A stretch of DNA of 64,000 nucleotides from an uncultured Nioella sp. (lineage in GTDB: Bacteria > Pseudomonadota > Alphaproteobacteria > Rhodobacterales > Rhodobacteraceae): positions 186,001 through 250,000 of the forward strand of contig CANMJH010000002.1 in assembly GCA_947498125.1 (NCBI GenBank), given 5' to 3'. The stretch's first letter is position 1; every line of letters begins with the position of its first letter. Position numbers and translations under genes: made by a program. This document shows positions 35,784-45,669 of this stretch, piece after piece. The notes beneath the pieces are model-generated. The model had not been told where the DNA came from and made no database searches. It saw only the letters and a program-made list of their open reading frames with translations.

Positions 35784-37636
35784 ATTTCTGGCGACGTATC
35801 TTGGGCCGTTTGGCCGTCGCAATCGATGGCTTCGCACCTGCCGAAGGGCCACCGCCACAGCGGCTGGTCCCTTTCGTGCGGTGGTGTCTTGCGGGCGCTT
35901 GGCCAGTGATCCTGTTTGCGATTGGGTTCTCGATCATTGGCGGCTCGATGGAGGTGATCGGCGCCGTCTTTCTGGGCCGCATCGTCGATAGCGCTGCAAC
36001 AAGTGACCCAATGGCCTATTTCGCCGAGCAATGGCTTTTGATCGCTGCGTTTGTCGTGTTCTTTCTGCTGATCCGCCCGCTGACCTTTGGCATGACAGCC
36101 GCCTTAAATAGTGTCGCGGTGCCGCCCAATATCTACACGCTGATTCAAAGCCGCCTGAACCGCTGGTCCCTTGGTCATTCCGTGACCTATTTTGACAATG
36201 ATTTCGCGGGCCGTGTCGCGCAAAAGCAGATGCAAACCGCCAATGCGTTGACCAATGTCGTGTCCGAAGTGATCAATGCGATTTCCTTCGCGCTGGCTTC
36301 GGTCGTTGGGGCGTTTTTGCTCCTGACCTTTATCGACATCAGAATTGCCGCCGTTCTGCTTGTCTGGCTGACGCTTTATTTCTGGATGATCTCGTATTTT
36401 CTGCCCCGTATTCGCGAGCGGTCCGCCGCACGCGCGGGGGCCCGCGCGATGGTTACCGGGCAAGTGGTTGATACGATAACCAACATCAAAACCGTCAAGC
36501 TTTTCGGCCACACCGCACACGAGGACGAAGCCGCCATCGACGCCCTGCGGACCTTGCGAGAACGCGCATTGGACTTTGGATATCTCAGCACGGCCTTTCG
36601 GTTTGCGCTGATGACTGTTGCCGGGTTGCTGCCCGTGGTCCTTATTCTTGGCGTGGTGCTTTTGTGGCGTCAGGGGTTGGCCACGCCGGGGGATGTGGCC
36701 GCGACCGGCACTGTGTCTTTGCGTATTGCTCAAATGACGGGTTGGGTCAGTTTTACGCTGATGGGAATCTACGGAAATATTGGCGAGGTTGAGGATGGGA
36801 TGCGAACCCTCACCCCCGATCACGATCTGACCGATGCCGATAACGCGACAGATCTTGGCCAAACCGAAGGGCGTATTCATTTCGATAATGTCACTTTTGC
36901 CTATGGCCGCGAAACCGGCGGAGTTGCCGATTTGGATCTGATGATCCAACCCGGCGAAAAGCTGGGTATTGTCGGGGCATCTGGCGCAGGTAAATCTACT
37001 CTCGTTGCGCTGCTCTTGCGGCTTTACGATACCGAAGAAGGGCGCGTGACGCTGGACGGAAAAGACGTGCGCGACGTCACGCAAGACAGTCTGCGCCGCC
37101 AAATCTCGATGGTGACGCAGGAAACGGCGATGTTTAATCGCTCGGCTTTTGACAACATCCTTTACGGGCGTCCGGGTGCAAGCCGAGAAGAGGTCATTGC
37201 CGCGGCCACACGGGCCGAGGCGCATGACTTCATTCTTGAACTTGAAGATTTCAAAGAGCGCAAAGGCTATGAGGCCTATTTGGGCGAGCGCGGCGTGAAG
37301 CTCTCTGGTGGACAGCGCCAACGCATTGCCCTTGCCCGCGCTTTCCTGAAGGACTCTCCTGTCCTTGTGCTGGATGAGGCGACGTCTGCCCTTGATAGCG
37401 AGGTGGAAGCCGCCATTCAGGACACGCTTGGTGATGTGATGGAAGGCAAGACCGTCATCGCCATCGCGCACCGCCTGTCGACGATCAGCCAGATGGACCG
37501 GATCATTGTGCTGGACCAAGGTCAGGTGAGCGAAGAAGGCAGTCATGATGCGCTTTTGGCCGCTGATGGGCTTTATGCGCGATATTGGAACCGTCAGTCG
37601 GGGGGCTTCATCGGCATTCAGGACGCCGCTGAATGA
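35780..37636 (+). CDS. ABC exporter, half-transporter (second of pair)
   Basis: A 618-residue membrane-ATPase fusion with the same architecture as its upstream partner and clear similarity to it throughout (for example SVTYFDNDFAGRVAQKQMQT). The ATPase has GASGAGKST, LSGGQRQRIALARA, VLVLDEATSALDSE and IAHRLST, so both members of the pair keep intact catalytic sites. Coupled overlaps at both ends tie it to the first ABC gene and to the kinase-like gene. The C-terminus YWNRQSGGFIGI matches FWARQSGGFIGI of the partner and points to a tandem duplication. Confidence 0.9.
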   Translation: MNFWRRILGRLAVAIDGFAPAEGPPPQRLVPFVRWCLAGAWPVILFAIGFSIIGGSMEVIGAVFLGRIVDSAATSDPMAYFAEQWLLIAAFVVFFLLIRPLTFGMTAALNSVAVPPNIYTLIQSRLNRWSLGHSVTYFDNDFAGRVAQKQMQTANALTNVVSEVINAISFALASVVGAFLLLTFIDIRIAAVLLVWLTLYFWMISYFLPRIRERSAARAGARAMVTGQVVDTITNIKTVKLFGHTAHEDEAAIDALRTLRERALDFGYLSTAFRFALMTVAGLLPVVLILGVVLLWRQGLATPGDVAATGTVSLRIAQMTGWVSFTLMGIYGNIGEVEDGMRTLTPDHDLTDADNATDLGQTEGRIHFDNVTFAYGRETGGVADLDLMIQPGEKLGIVGASGAGKSTLVALLLRLYDTEEGRVTLDGKDVRDVTQDSLRRQISMVTQETAMFNRSAFDNILYGRPGASREEVIAAATRAEAHDFILELEDFKERKGYEAYLGERGVKLSGGQRQRIALARAFLKDSPVLVLDEATSALDSEVEAAIQDTLGDVMEGKTVIAIAHRLSTISQMDRIIVLDQGQVSEEGSHDALLAADGLYARYWNRQSGGFIGIQDAAE

Positions 37637-38151
37637 AGCGCATCATGATCGTCGGACAGCCGGGGGCAGGCAAATCCACGCTTGCGCGGCAGTTGGGCCA
37701 GATCACGGGCCTGCCGGTGCATCACATCGACCTTATCCATTGGTTGCCGGGCTGGATCATGCGCCCGGATTCTGAACGTATTGCGATGGCAAATGCCGTT
37801 GAGGCAGAAGACAGTTGGATTTTCGAAGGCGGGCTTTCGGTGACATGGCCAAACCGTTTAGAGCGGGCCGATACTTTGATCGTTCTGGATATCCCGCTGT
37901 GGCGTCGCGCCTGGCGGGTGTTTCGCCGGACATGGCGCGGGTACGGTCAAAGCCGGACGGACTTGCCCGAAGACTGCCCAGAAAAATTCGATCTGGAATT
38001 CTGGTGTTACATCTGGCGCACCCGGCGCACCGCGCGGCGAAAAATGTTGGCGCTAATCCCACAGGCTGACGACAAACAGGTCTGGCATGTCGCAAACTCT
38101 CGGGATTTGACACGCCTGATGCGCCAAGTTGATCAACAAGCAGGAGGGTAA
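37633..38151 (+). CDS. Small P-loop kinase-like protein (FlaR/DNA-topology-modulation type)
   Basis: A 172-residue cytoplasmic protein with the P-loop GQPGAGKSTLARQLG at its N-terminus and the region LPVHHIDLIHWLPGW typical of the adenylate-kinase-like group annotated as DNA topology modulation protein FlaR. The true substrate of this group is unclear. It is arginine- and tryptophan-rich after residue 90. It overlaps the second ABC gene as ATGA. Confidence 0.82.
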   Translation: MKRIMIVGQPGAGKSTLARQLGQITGLPVHHIDLIHWLPGWIMRPDSERIAMANAVEAEDSWIFEGGLSVTWPNRLERADTLIVLDIPLWRRAWRVFRRTWRGYGQSRTDLPEDCPEKFDLEFWCYIWRTRRTARRKMLALIPQADDKQVWHVANSRDLTRLMRQVDQQAGG

Positions 38152-38152
38152 A

Positions 38153-38575
38153 ATGGATCTTGAAACAGTCTCGGCCGAGGCCTTTGGGCAGGCACTGACC
38201 GGAATTGGCCTAAACCTTCTGACGGATGACGTGGAACGGCTGGCAGAGTTTTTAACGTCGGTTTTTGGTTTGTCGGCGCATCGCGTTTCCGCTGACTTTG
38301 CCATTATTCGAAACGATTCCATGATGATGCAGTTGCATTCGGATGGCACATTCTCTGCCCATCCCTTGCTTGGCTTGGTGCCCGAAACCCCACCGCGCGG
38401 CGGCGGCGCACAGGTATATCTTTTCGGGATCGACCCAGACGCGGCCATCGCACGGGCCGAGGCTGCGGGGCATATGGTACTGGAACCAGCAACTGACAAA
38501 CCCCATGGCCTGCGTGAGGGTACGATCCTAAGCCAGGAAGGGTATGCCTTTAGCCCTGCCATTCCGAAAACCTGA
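38153..38575 (+). CDS. VOC-family (glyoxalase/dioxygenase-fold) protein
   Basis: A 140-residue protein with one vicinal-oxygen-chelate fold: GIGLNLLTDDVERLAEFLTS begins the first beta-alpha unit, and AQVYLFGIDPDAAIARAEAA the second. Family members bind a metal and act as lyases, dioxygenases or resistance proteins; no specific activity can be read here. The start ATG 38153 has GGAGGG upstream. It follows the kinase-like gene after one base and ends the ABC transporter operon. Confidence 0.8.
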   Translation: MDLETVSAEAFGQALTGIGLNLLTDDVERLAEFLTSVFGLSAHRVSADFAIIRNDSMMMQLHSDGTFSAHPLLGLVPETPPRGGGAQVYLFGIDPDAAIARAEAAGHMVLEPATDKPHGLREGTILSQEGYAFSPAIPKT

Positions 38576-38617
38576 TCGCTTCCCTATTCGCCGCCCTTTG
38601 TCTATGACGCGGGGATC

Positions 38618-39829
38618 ATGACATATCAGATCACAAGATTAGGCCACTTAGGCGACGGCATCACCAGCGAGGGTCACTTGGCCCCGCTGACCCTGCCCGG
38701 CGAAGAAATCACTGGCGACATTGTTGGCGGGCGCATTTCCGACCCCAAGATTGTTACGCCATCGGCCGAGCGTGTGCGCCCGGTTTGCAGCCACTTTAAA
38801 TCGTGCGGCGGCTGTTCCTTACAACATGGCGCCGACGCGTTTGTTGCGGGTTGGAAGCAATCCGTTGTGCAATCCGCTTTATCGGCGCAGGGCATTTCGG
38901 CGCCGTTTCGTGACATTCAGACCTCTCCGCCGCGGTCTCGGATCCGGGCGGTTCTGTCGGGGCGCCGCACCAAAAAAGCCGCGTTGATTGGATTTCACGC
39001 CCGGCGCTCGGATGTGATCGTGCCCATCACCGATTGCCACGTGATCCATCCGGATCTGCAAGCCTGCGTGCCGGTTCTAGCAGAGATTGCCCGGGTTGGC
39101 GGGTCTCGCAATGGGACGCTGTCCTTTGCTCTGACCTTGTCCGAGCATGGCGTCGATTGCGCGGTCTCGGGTGGGAAGCCGCTGGACGAAGCACTGCGCA
39201 CGACCTTGCCGCAATTTGCCAACAGCTTTGTGCGCCTGACATGGGAAGACGAGCCCGTCTTTACCGAAACCCCGCCCACGCAACGCTTTGGCGGCACCGC
39301 CGTAACCCCGCCGCCCGGTGCGTTTCTGCAAGCCACGAAAGAGGGCGAGGCCGCATTGGTCGCGGCTGTGTCCGACGCGGTTGGACCGGCGGGGCGGATT
39401 GTTGACCTCTTCGCCGGATGCGGCACGTTCACATTGCCGCTTGCCAAAAAAGCGGCAGTTCATGCGGTTGAGGGGCTTCGCGATTTAACCGATGCTTTGG
39501 ATCATGGCATGCGGTTCTCAACCGGGCTGAAGCCGGTCACGACCGAAGTGCGCGATCTGTTTCGACGTCCGCTTTTGCCCGATGAGCTCAAGAAATTTGA
39601 CGCGGTTGTCATCGACCCGCCACGTGCGGGCGCCGAAGCGCAGGTGGCTGAATTGGCCGAGGCCAAGCCGCCTCGTATCGCTTTTGTGTCTTGCAACCCG
39701 GTTACATTTGCACGCGACGCCAAAAAGCTGATCGACGCGGGATATCGATTGGAATGGGTCCAGGTTGTCGACCAGTTCCGGTGGAGCCCGCATGTCGAAA
39801 TGGCCGCGCTTTTCGAGATCCCTGCATGA
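38618..39829 (+). CDS. Class I SAM-dependent RNA methyltransferase (RumA/TrmA-like)
   Basis: A 403-residue tRNA or rRNA uracil-5-methyltransferase-type enzyme. A 4Fe-4S motif CSHFKSCGGCSLQHG lies near residue 57 (three close cysteines; a fourth may be C-terminal to it). The SAM site is VDLFAGCGTFTLPLA, followed by VVIDPPRAGAEAQV and the catalytic-cysteine motif FVSCNPVTFARD. Its exact RNA target cannot be told. The GNAT gene behind overlaps as ATGA. Confidence 0.9.
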   Translation: MTYQITRLGHLGDGITSEGHLAPLTLPGEEITGDIVGGRISDPKIVTPSAERVRPVCSHFKSCGGCSLQHGADAFVAGWKQSVVQSALSAQGISAPFRDIQTSPPRSRIRAVLSGRRTKKAALIGFHARRSDVIVPITDCHVIHPDLQACVPVLAEIARVGGSRNGTLSFALTLSEHGVDCAVSGGKPLDEALRTTLPQFANSFVRLTWEDEPVFTETPPTQRFGGTAVTPPPGAFLQATKEGEAALVAAVSDAVGPAGRIVDLFAGCGTFTLPLAKKAAVHAVEGLRDLTDALDHGMRFSTGLKPVTTEVRDLFRRPLLPDELKKFDAVVIDPPRAGAEAQVAELAEAKPPRIAFVSCNPVTFARDAKKLIDAGYRLEWVQVVDQFRWSPHVEMAALFEIPA

Positions 39830-40311
39830 CCACCTTACGCATTCGGACCGGCCGCGATGCGGATATGAATTGGATCGGTGCCATGCATGCCGCGCTCTAT
39901 CCGGCGGAGTTTGGGTTTGATGAGGGCTTTGCGGCAAGCATCAATGAAAAAATGGGTGCCTTTGCGGACAAGCTCGATCCCAATAAGCGGGTTTGGATTG
40001 TGGAAACAGATGACGGCCAGCTTGGGTCCATCGCGCTGTCCACGCATGCCAGCGGCGAGGGTTTTCTGAATTTCGTATTGGTGCTGCCTAAAGCGCGCGG
40101 GCTGGGGTTGGGGCGGATGCTGCTCGATCACGCGCTGGCCGAGGCGCGCAAGATTGGGTTTACCGCCTTGCGACTGGAAACCTATTCCTGCCTTACCGCT
40201 GCGCGGGGCATTTATGCAGATTATGGGTTTGAGATGATCGAGTGTCAGAAAGATCAACCGATGTTCTCAAAGGTCTTTGACCGGGAATTCTGGCGGATAG
40301 AGCTGAAGTAA
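39826..40311 (+). CDS. GNAT-family N-acetyltransferase
   Basis: A 161-residue acetyltransferase. The acetyl-CoA loop reads VLPKARGLGLGRMLLDHALA (R/Q-x2-G-x-G/A pattern), and TALRLETYSCLTAARGIYAD is a typical following helix. The substrate is unknown. ATG 39826 overlaps the methyltransferase stop, so the two are translated together; acetylation linked to an RNA-modifying enzyme would be plausible but unproven. Confidence 0.88.
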   Translation: MTTLRIRTGRDADMNWIGAMHAALYPAEFGFDEGFAASINEKMGAFADKLDPNKRVWIVETDDGQLGSIALSTHASGEGFLNFVLVLPKARGLGLGRMLLDHALAEARKIGFTALRLETYSCLTAARGIYADYGFEMIECQKDQPMFSKVFDREFWRIELK

Positions 40312-40337
40312 AGGGGGCGGCCACCTTACGGGTCGGC

Positions 40338-42263
40338 TTAGGCCCGCTGCTCCATCACGGCAACGCCGAGCGTATCCAGAACTTTGGCCTCGATATCCGA
40401 AGCGTTAAGCTTGGCAACTGCATACATATCTTCCGGGCTGGCCTGATCGATAAAAATATCCGGCAGCACCATTGAGCGATATTTAAGGCCGCTATCAAAC
40501 ACGCCCTCTTCGGCCAAAAGCTGCGCCACGTGGCTGCCGAAGCCGCCAATAGCACCCTCTTCGATTGTAATCAGCGCCTCATGATCTGCGGCTAGCGACA
40601 GGATCAAGTCGCGGTCCAGCGGTTTGGCGAACCGGGCGTCAGCGATCGTGGGCGTAATGCCCCGCGCAGCCAGCGCTTCGGCGGCTTGCTGAACTTCGGA
40701 CAGGCGGGTGCCAAAGGATAGCAGCGCAACGCGCGCGCCCTCGGCAATCACCCGACCTTTACCGATTTCAAGCGGTTCGCCGCGTTCGGGCATATCAACA
40801 CCGACGCCTTCGCCGCGTGGATAACGGAAGGCAATCGGTCCGTCATTATGTGCGGCTGCGGTGGCGACCATATGCACAAGCTCTGCCTCATCTGCGGCGG
40901 CCATCACAACGATGCCGGGCAAATTGGCAAGGAACGCCACATCGAACGATCCTGCATGGGTCGCGCCATCGGCACCGACGAGGCCCGCGCGATCAATGGC
41001 GAAGCGGACAGGCAGGCGTTGAATCGCGACGTCATGAACAATCTGATCATAGCCGCGCTGCAAGAATGTCGAATAGATCGTGCAGAATGGCTTCATCCCC
41101 CCGGCGGCCATACCGGCGCAAAAGGTCACCGCATGTTGCTCAGCAATGCCGACATCAAAGCAGCGATTGGGAAAACGCTCGGCGAAGAGATCAAGCCCGG
41201 TTCCGTCTGGCATTGCGGCGGTTACGGCGACGATCTTGTCGTCATCCTCAGCCTCTTTAATCAGGCTTTGGGCAAAGGTTTTTGTATAGGACGGCGCGTT
41301 CGAGGGGGCCTTGCGCTGCTCGCCGGTGACAACATCAAAGGGCGCACGCGCATGGCCGCGATCCGGGCGGTTTTCGGCGTGGTTATAGCCTTTGCCCTTC
41401 TTAGTGATCGCATGGATCAAAACCGGGCCATCGGCGCGGGCCTTTACAGTCGAGAGGACCGAAACCAGCTGCTCCATGTCATGACCGTCGATGGGGCCAA
41501 CATAGGAAAAGCCAAGCTCTTCGAACAAAGTTCCGCCGACAGTGGCCGCTTTCAGCAGCTCCTTGGCGCGGCGCGCACCTTCTTGGAAAGGTTCGGGCAG
41601 CAGCGAAACGGCGCCTTTGGCAGCGGCTTTGAATTCCTGAAACGGCGCGCCCGCATAAAGACGCGAAAGATAGGACGACATGGCGCCGGTCGGCGGCGCA
41701 ATGCTCATCTCGTTATCGTTCAGAATGACAATCAGGCGTTTGCCCAGATGCCCGGCAGAATTCATCGCCTCATAGGCCATGCCGCCCGACAAGGCGCCGT
41801 CACCAATCACTGCAATCGCATCGCCCAGCCCATGGTCCGGCGCGCCGCCAAGATCACGGGCGACAGCAAAGCCAAGCGCAGCGGAAATACTGGTGGACGA
41901 ATGCGCAGCACCAAAGGCGTCGTAAGGCGACTCACTGCGTTTGGTGAAGCCTGAGATCCCGCCCTTTTTGCGCAAGGTTGGCATCTTTTCACGGCGACCC
42001 GTCAGGATCTTATGAGGGTAGCACTGATGGCTGACATCCCAAACAAGCCGGTCGCGCGGCGTGTCAAAGATCGCATGCAGCGCTACGGTCAATTCAACCA
42101 CACCCAAACCCGCGCCTAAATGACCACCAGTCTTACTAACAGCCGCAATTGTTTCGGCGCGCAGCTCGTCCGCGACGCGGCGCAGATCGGTGACCGACAA
42201 CCCACGCAAATCCGCCGGAGATTTAATCCGGTCCAGATGGGGCGTATCGGGATGCTGTGTCAT
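40338..42263 (-). CDS. dxs: 1-deoxy-D-xylulose-5-phosphate synthase
   Basis: A 641-residue thiamine-diphosphate enzyme that makes DXP from pyruvate and glyceraldehyde-3-phosphate, the entry to the MEP isoprenoid pathway. The N-terminal region has [13 protein letters not shown] and the TPP motif [15 protein letters not shown]; the central transketolase-type domain has [16 protein letters not shown] and [20 protein letters not shown]. Length and motifs are standard. It is downstream of ispA (13-base gap), so prenyl-chain synthesis and precursor supply are coexpressed. Confidence 0.97.
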   Translation of the reverse strand: MTQHPDTPHLDRIKSPADLRGLSVTDLRRVADELRAETIAAVSKTGGHLGAGLGVVELTVALHAIFDTPRDRLVWDVSHQCYPHKILTGRREKMPTLRKKGGISGFTKRSESPYDAFGAAHSSTSISAALGFAVARDLGGAPDHGLGDAIAVIGDGALSGGMAYEAMNSAGHLGKRLIVILNDNEMSIAPPTGAMSSYLSRLYAGAPFQEFKAAAKGAVSLLPEPFQEGARRAKELLKAATVGGTLFEELGFSYVGPIDGHDMEQLVSVLSTVKARADGPVLIHAITKKGKGYNHAENRPDRGHARAPFDVVTGEQRKAPSNAPSYTKTFAQSLIKEAEDDDKIVAVTAAMPDGTGLDLFAERFPNRCFDVGIAEQHAVTFCAGMAAGGMKPFCTIYSTFLQRGYDQIVHDVAIQRLPVRFAIDRAGLVGADGATHAGSFDVAFLANLPGIVVMAAADEAELVHMVATAAAHNDGPIAFRYPRGEGVGVDMPERGEPLEIGKGRVIAEGARVALLSFGTRLSEVQQAAEALAARGITPTIADARFAKPLDRDLILSLAADHEALITIEEGAIGGFGSHVAQLLAEEGVFDSGLKYRSMVLPDIFIDQASPEDMYAVAKLNASDIEAKVLDTLGVAVMEQRA

Positions 42264-42276
42264 GAGAAGCTCTATA

Positions 42277-43143
42277 CTATTGATCGCGGGACGTGATGTA
42301 ACGCGCCAAATCCTTTAAGACATGCGCCTTATCGTCATAGGGGGCAAGGGCGGCCTCGGCCTCGTCGATCAACGCCGCAGCACGGGCGCGGGCGCCGTCG
42401 AGGCCCAGAAGCGAGACAAATGTTGCCTTACCTGCTGCCTCATCCTTGCCAAGGCGCTTGCCTGCTTTTTCAGGATCGCCCGTGACGTCGAGGATGTCAT
42501 CGGCGATTTGAAACGCCAAGCCAATGGCGCGTGCATATGCGGTCAGCGGGGCGGGATCGGCCCCGCCTAGCGTTGCACCGGCAAAGGCGGGCCATTCAAG
42601 AAGCGCACCGGTTTTGTTTGCTTGAAGCTCGGTCACTGCGCTCAAATCCAAGGGCGTGGTCGCCTTCTCGGCTGCCATATCCTGCGCTTGGCCCAGAACC
42701 ATGCCCGAGGCACCGGCGGCTTTTGCCAATGCTCCGATAAGGGCCACGCGGATCTCGGCGCTACCGATGACGGGATCTGCCAACAGGTCAAAGGCAAGGG
42801 TCTGTAACCCGTCACCGACCAAAACCGCAGTCGCTTCGTCCCATTTACGATGGACGGTCGGCAGACCGCGCCGCAGGTCATCATCATCCATGCATGGCAT
42901 GTCATCATGAACGAGCGAATAGGCGTGGATACATTCAACGGCTGCTGCCGCCTGCATTGCGGCACGCGGATCTGCCCCGGCGATCTTGGCCGTTTCCAAG
43001 ACCAAAAAGCCGCGCAGGCGTTTGCCGCCCGACACTGCATACCGCATGGCGTCAACGACTGGCGCATCGCCTAGCCCCGCCAAACAGTGCGTAAGATGTG
43101 CGGAAATGGCGTCCTGCGCCGCTTTTAGATCGTCCAGAAACAA
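42277..43143 (-). CDS. ispA: Polyprenyl synthetase (farnesyl/geranyl diphosphate synthase type)
   Basis: A 288-residue prenyltransferase. The two aspartate-rich motifs are [15 protein letters not shown] and [13 protein letters not shown]. It condenses isopentenyl diphosphate with allylic diphosphates; short-chain length fits farnesyl diphosphate synthase. The frame opens with TTG ([12 protein letters not shown]) and has GAAGGG about 13 bases upstream; no better start is seen. It lies six bases after xseB, as in many Proteobacteria (xseB-ispA-dxs). Confidence 0.93.
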   Translation of the reverse strand: MFLDDLKAAQDAISAHLTHCLAGLGDAPVVDAMRYAVSGGKRLRGFLVLETAKIAGADPRAAMQAAAAVECIHAYSLVHDDMPCMDDDDLRRGLPTVHRKWDEATAVLVGDGLQTLAFDLLADPVIGSAEIRVALIGALAKAAGASGMVLGQAQDMAAEKATTPLDLSAVTELQANKTGALLEWPAFAGATLGGADPAPLTAYARAIGLAFQIADDILDVTGDPEKAGKRLGKDEAAGKATFVSLLGLDGARARAAALIDEAEAALAPYDDKAHVLKDLARYITSRDQ

Positions 43144-43148
43144 GAGGT

Positions 43149-43394
43149 TCAGAGCCCTTCGACGGGTTTCGCACCTGCCGGATTGCCATCGGCATCCAGC
43201 GTAATTTGGGCGACTTTTTCTTCGGCCTCTTTCAGCTTTGCCTCGCAGCGCGCCTTCAGCTTTGCACCACGTTCATAAAGCTTGATGGAGTCATCCAGCG
43301 CCACATCGCCACGATCCAAAGACGAGACCACGGTTTCCAATTCGCGGATCGCGTCCTCAAAGCTCATCTCTTCAATGGGTTTTTGATCGCTCAT
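43149..43394 (-). CDS. xseB: Exodeoxyribonuclease VII small subunit
   Basis: An 81-residue, helical protein with the family's diagnostic stretch SFEDAIRELETVVSSLDRGD followed by VALDDSIKLYERGAKL. It forms the helical partner of XseA in ExoVII, a single-strand DNA exonuclease. xseA is not in the window. ATG 43394 (MSDQK) has GGGAG upstream; the longer frame begins with a rarely used codon. It opens the leftward operon xseB-ispA-dxs. Confidence 0.93.
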   Translation of the reverse strand: MSDQKPIEEMSFEDAIRELETVVSSLDRGDVALDDSIKLYERGAKLKARCEAKLKEAEEKVAQITLDADGNPAGAKPVEGL

Positions 43395-43513
43395 TGGGCG
43401 GGCTCCCTTGGTGTTCACAGGCGTTTCACGGCGTCGCGCCGGTCATGGGTCAAAACCATAGAGAAACGCGAAAGTCGAGACCGTGGGCCATTTCTGGGCG
43501 AATTGAGCGGGGA

Positions 43514-44440
43514 TTACCCCTCCATCAGCGCCGAAACATGGGCCGCAACCGATCCGGCCAGCGCCTCAAGATTGTATCCGCCTTCTAATGAAGACACCAC
43601 CCGCCCGTCGCAAAGCTCGTCTGCCAAGGCGCAAATCTTGCGGGTAAGCCATGCGAAATCTTCAGGCTGCCAGTCTAAATTGGCCAATGGATCATCTGTA
43701 TGGGCATCAAACCCGGCAGAGATAAAAATCATCTCTGGCGCGAAATCGCGAACTCTGGGGAAAACCTGCGTCTCATAAATCTGACGCATGGCATTCCCAT
43801 CTGATCCCGGCGCAAGCGGCAAATTGAGGATCAAATCCTGCGCGCCGCGCTCGGTTGCGGCGCCGGTTCCGGGGTAAAGCGGCATTTGGTGGGACGATAC
43901 AAACAGCGCGCGCGGCTCATCCCACAGCAGATCTTGCGTTCCGTTCCCGTGATGCACGTCGAAATCGATAATCGCGACGCGCGACAGGCCCCGGCGATCC
44001 AATGCATGTTTAGCGGCAATGGCAACCGAGCCAAAAAGGCAGAAGCCCATGGGTGTCTCGGTCTCGGCATGATGGCCCGGAGGGCGCGTGGCGACAAATG
44101 CGTTTCGGACCTGTTTATCCATGATCATATCGACCGCTGAAATGCAGCCGCCAACGCCGCGCATCGCAGCCTCTAGCGTTCCGGGTGACATCGACGTGTC
44201 CGCATCAAGCGATACCAACCCCGACGCCGGAACCGCCGCCTTCAGCCGGTCAAGGTAGCTTTGCGGATGGCAGAGCAGGATGTCAGCATCAAACGCAGTG
44301 GGTGCAGGCATCCGGTCAAGCGCTTGGAATGCACGGCCTGCGAGGGTCGTGTTCACAACCTCAAGCCGGGCGATTTGTTCGGGATGTCCTTCTGGCATTT
44401 GATGAAAGAGGCCAGCCCCGTTGGAAACAAGAAGTGTCAT
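43514..44440 (-). CDS. Histone-deacetylase-family hydrolase
   Basis: A 308-residue zinc hydrolase of the acetoin utilisation/HDAC class. The active site is well kept: RPPGHHAETETPMGFC (general-base histidines) and IDFDVHHGNGTQDLLW (zinc ligands Asp and His), with ISAGFDAHTDDPL further on. Bacterial members deacetylate polyamines, short peptides or proteins; the substrate here is unknown. It sits between petR (three bases away) and xseB, 119 bases. Confidence 0.9.
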   Translation of the reverse strand: MTLLVSNGAGLFHQMPEGHPEQIARLEVVNTTLAGRAFQALDRMPAPTAFDADILLCHPQSYLDRLKAAVPASGLVSLDADTSMSPGTLEAAMRGVGGCISAVDMIMDKQVRNAFVATRPPGHHAETETPMGFCLFGSVAIAAKHALDRRGLSRVAIIDFDVHHGNGTQDLLWDEPRALFVSSHQMPLYPGTGAATERGAQDLILNLPLAPGSDGNAMRQIYETQVFPRVRDFAPEMIFISAGFDAHTDDPLANLDWQPEDFAWLTRKICALADELCDGRVVSSLEGGYNLEALAGSVAAHVSALMEG

Positions 44441-44443
44441 GAA

Positions 44444-45157
44444 TTAATCCGGTGCCAGCATATAGCCTGCGCCGCGCACCGTTTGCAGGTAACGCGGCTG
44501 TTTCGGGTCTGCTTCCAGCTTGCGCCGTAAACGGGTGATTTGAACGTCTACTGCGCGCTCTTGGCTTTGCGCAGGGCCGCCGCCTTTGTCGCGGCCTAGA
44601 TCTTCGACCAATTGCGCGCGGCTGACAGGCTCGTTCGGGCAGGCGGAAAAGATCCGCATTAACGCGGCTTCCGTTGCGGTCAAGCGCACAGGGGTCTGCC
44701 CATCCCAAAGCTCGCCGCGCTCCAGATCGTAACGAATCTGGCCAAGATGCAGCATTTTCGGCGCGGATTGCGAATCTGCGACAGATGGCACGCGGCGCAA
44801 TATGGCGTTGATCCGCAGCAGCAGCTCTTTTGGTTCAAACGGCTTGGGCAAATAATCATCTGCCCCGGCTTCCAAACCGGCAATCCGATCCGTCGATTCC
44901 CCACGCGCAGTCAGTAAAAGGATCGGCGTAGCAAGATCTTCGCGCAGAGATTTCGTCATGCTGATCCCATCTTCGCCGGGCAACATGACATCAAGCACAA
45001 TCAGGTCAAACTCAAGCCCGGCCAGCAATTTGCGGGCGTGCTCTGCATCGCGCGCCGCACTGACGATAAAGCCGTTGCGGATCAGGAATTTCTGCAAAAG
45101 CGTCCGAATACGTTCATCATCGTCGACGATCAAAAGATGTGCTGCGGGTTCCATCAT
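44444..45157 (-). CDS. petR: OmpR-type response regulator (PetR-like)
   Basis: A 237-residue DNA-binding response regulator. The receiver domain (about 5-125) has DDD near residue 13, the phospho-acceptor Asp in LIVLDVMLPGEDG and the lysine in YLPKPFEP. The C-terminal winged helix (about 140-236) ends LEADPKQPRYLQTVRGAGYM. Its coupling with a MarR-type gene matches the petP-petR pair of Rhodobacter capsulatus, where it lies near the cytochrome bc1 genes; those are not in this window. No cognate kinase is adjacent. Confidence 0.88.
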   Translation of the reverse strand: MMEPAAHLLIVDDDERIRTLLQKFLIRNGFIVSAARDAEHARKLLAGLEFDLIVLDVMLPGEDGISMTKSLREDLATPILLLTARGESTDRIAGLEAGADDYLPKPFEPKELLLRINAILRRVPSVADSQSAPKMLHLGQIRYDLERGELWDGQTPVRLTATEAALMRIFSACPNEPVSRAQLVEDLGRDKGGGPAQSQERAVDVQITRLRRKLEADPKQPRYLQTVRGAGYMLAPD

Positions 45158-45669
45158 TTGCTGCCCTCCGTCGCCGCCAGATAATGGCGCTTCATTTCTG
45201 GGTCCATCATCTGTTCCAATACGGTTCGAAAACCGGTGACCGCGTCGGGGCCGGCCTTTCGAAATGCCGCGCGCATGCGCGTGCGCTGCGCATCGGACAA
45301 CTCGCGCTCCAATGAAACGCCTTGTTCGGTCAAATAAAGGTGCCGCTCACGCTTATCACGTGTGCCCACTCTGCTTTCGACCAGACCATCTTCGACCAGC
45401 GTTCTAAGGACGCGATTCAGCGATTGCTTGGTGACGCCTAAAATGGCCAGAAGGTTGTTGACCGTGGTGCCGGGGGTGCGGTTGATGAAATGGATTGCGC
45501 GATGATGCGCACGGCCATAGGCAAGGTTTTCCAAAATACGGTCAGGGTCGGCTGTAAATCCGCGATAGGCAAAGAACATGGCCTCAATTCCGCGGCGCAG
45601 CTGCTCATCTGTCAGAAAAAGCAGACTTTCCCCGCTACTGACTTGATTTTGCGTGCCTTGCTCGGCCAT
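45154..45669 (-). CDS. petP: MarR-family regulator (PetP-like)
   Basis: A 171-residue winged-helix regulator. The DNA-binding region reads TVNNLLAILGVTKQSLNRVL then RTLVEDGLVESRVGTRDKRE, the wing. In Rhodobacter the petP product acts together with PetR on photosynthesis and cytochrome expression; here that role is by analogy. The petR gene overlaps its end. Start ATG 45669 (MAEQGTQ) is preferred over the in-frame GTG. Transcription is divergent from ilvE, leaving a shared 171-base regulatory region. Confidence 0.86.
   Translation of the reverse strand: MAEQGTQNQVSSGESLLFLTDEQLRRGIEAMFFAYRGFTADPDRILENLAYGRAHHRAIHFINRTPGTTVNNLLAILGVTKQSLNRVLRTLVEDGLVESRVGTRDKRERHLYLTEQGVSLERELSDAQRTRMRAAFRKAGPDAVTGFRTVLEQMMDPEMKRHYLAATEGSK

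Noticed and set aside
36104-37546. A 480-codon open frame on the minus strand
   Set aside because: It is antisense to the second ABC exporter gene, whose motifs are clear, and its translation has no recognisable domain.
40848-41954. A 368-codon open frame on the plus strand
   Set aside because: It is the shadow of dxs on the other strand and shows no domain features.
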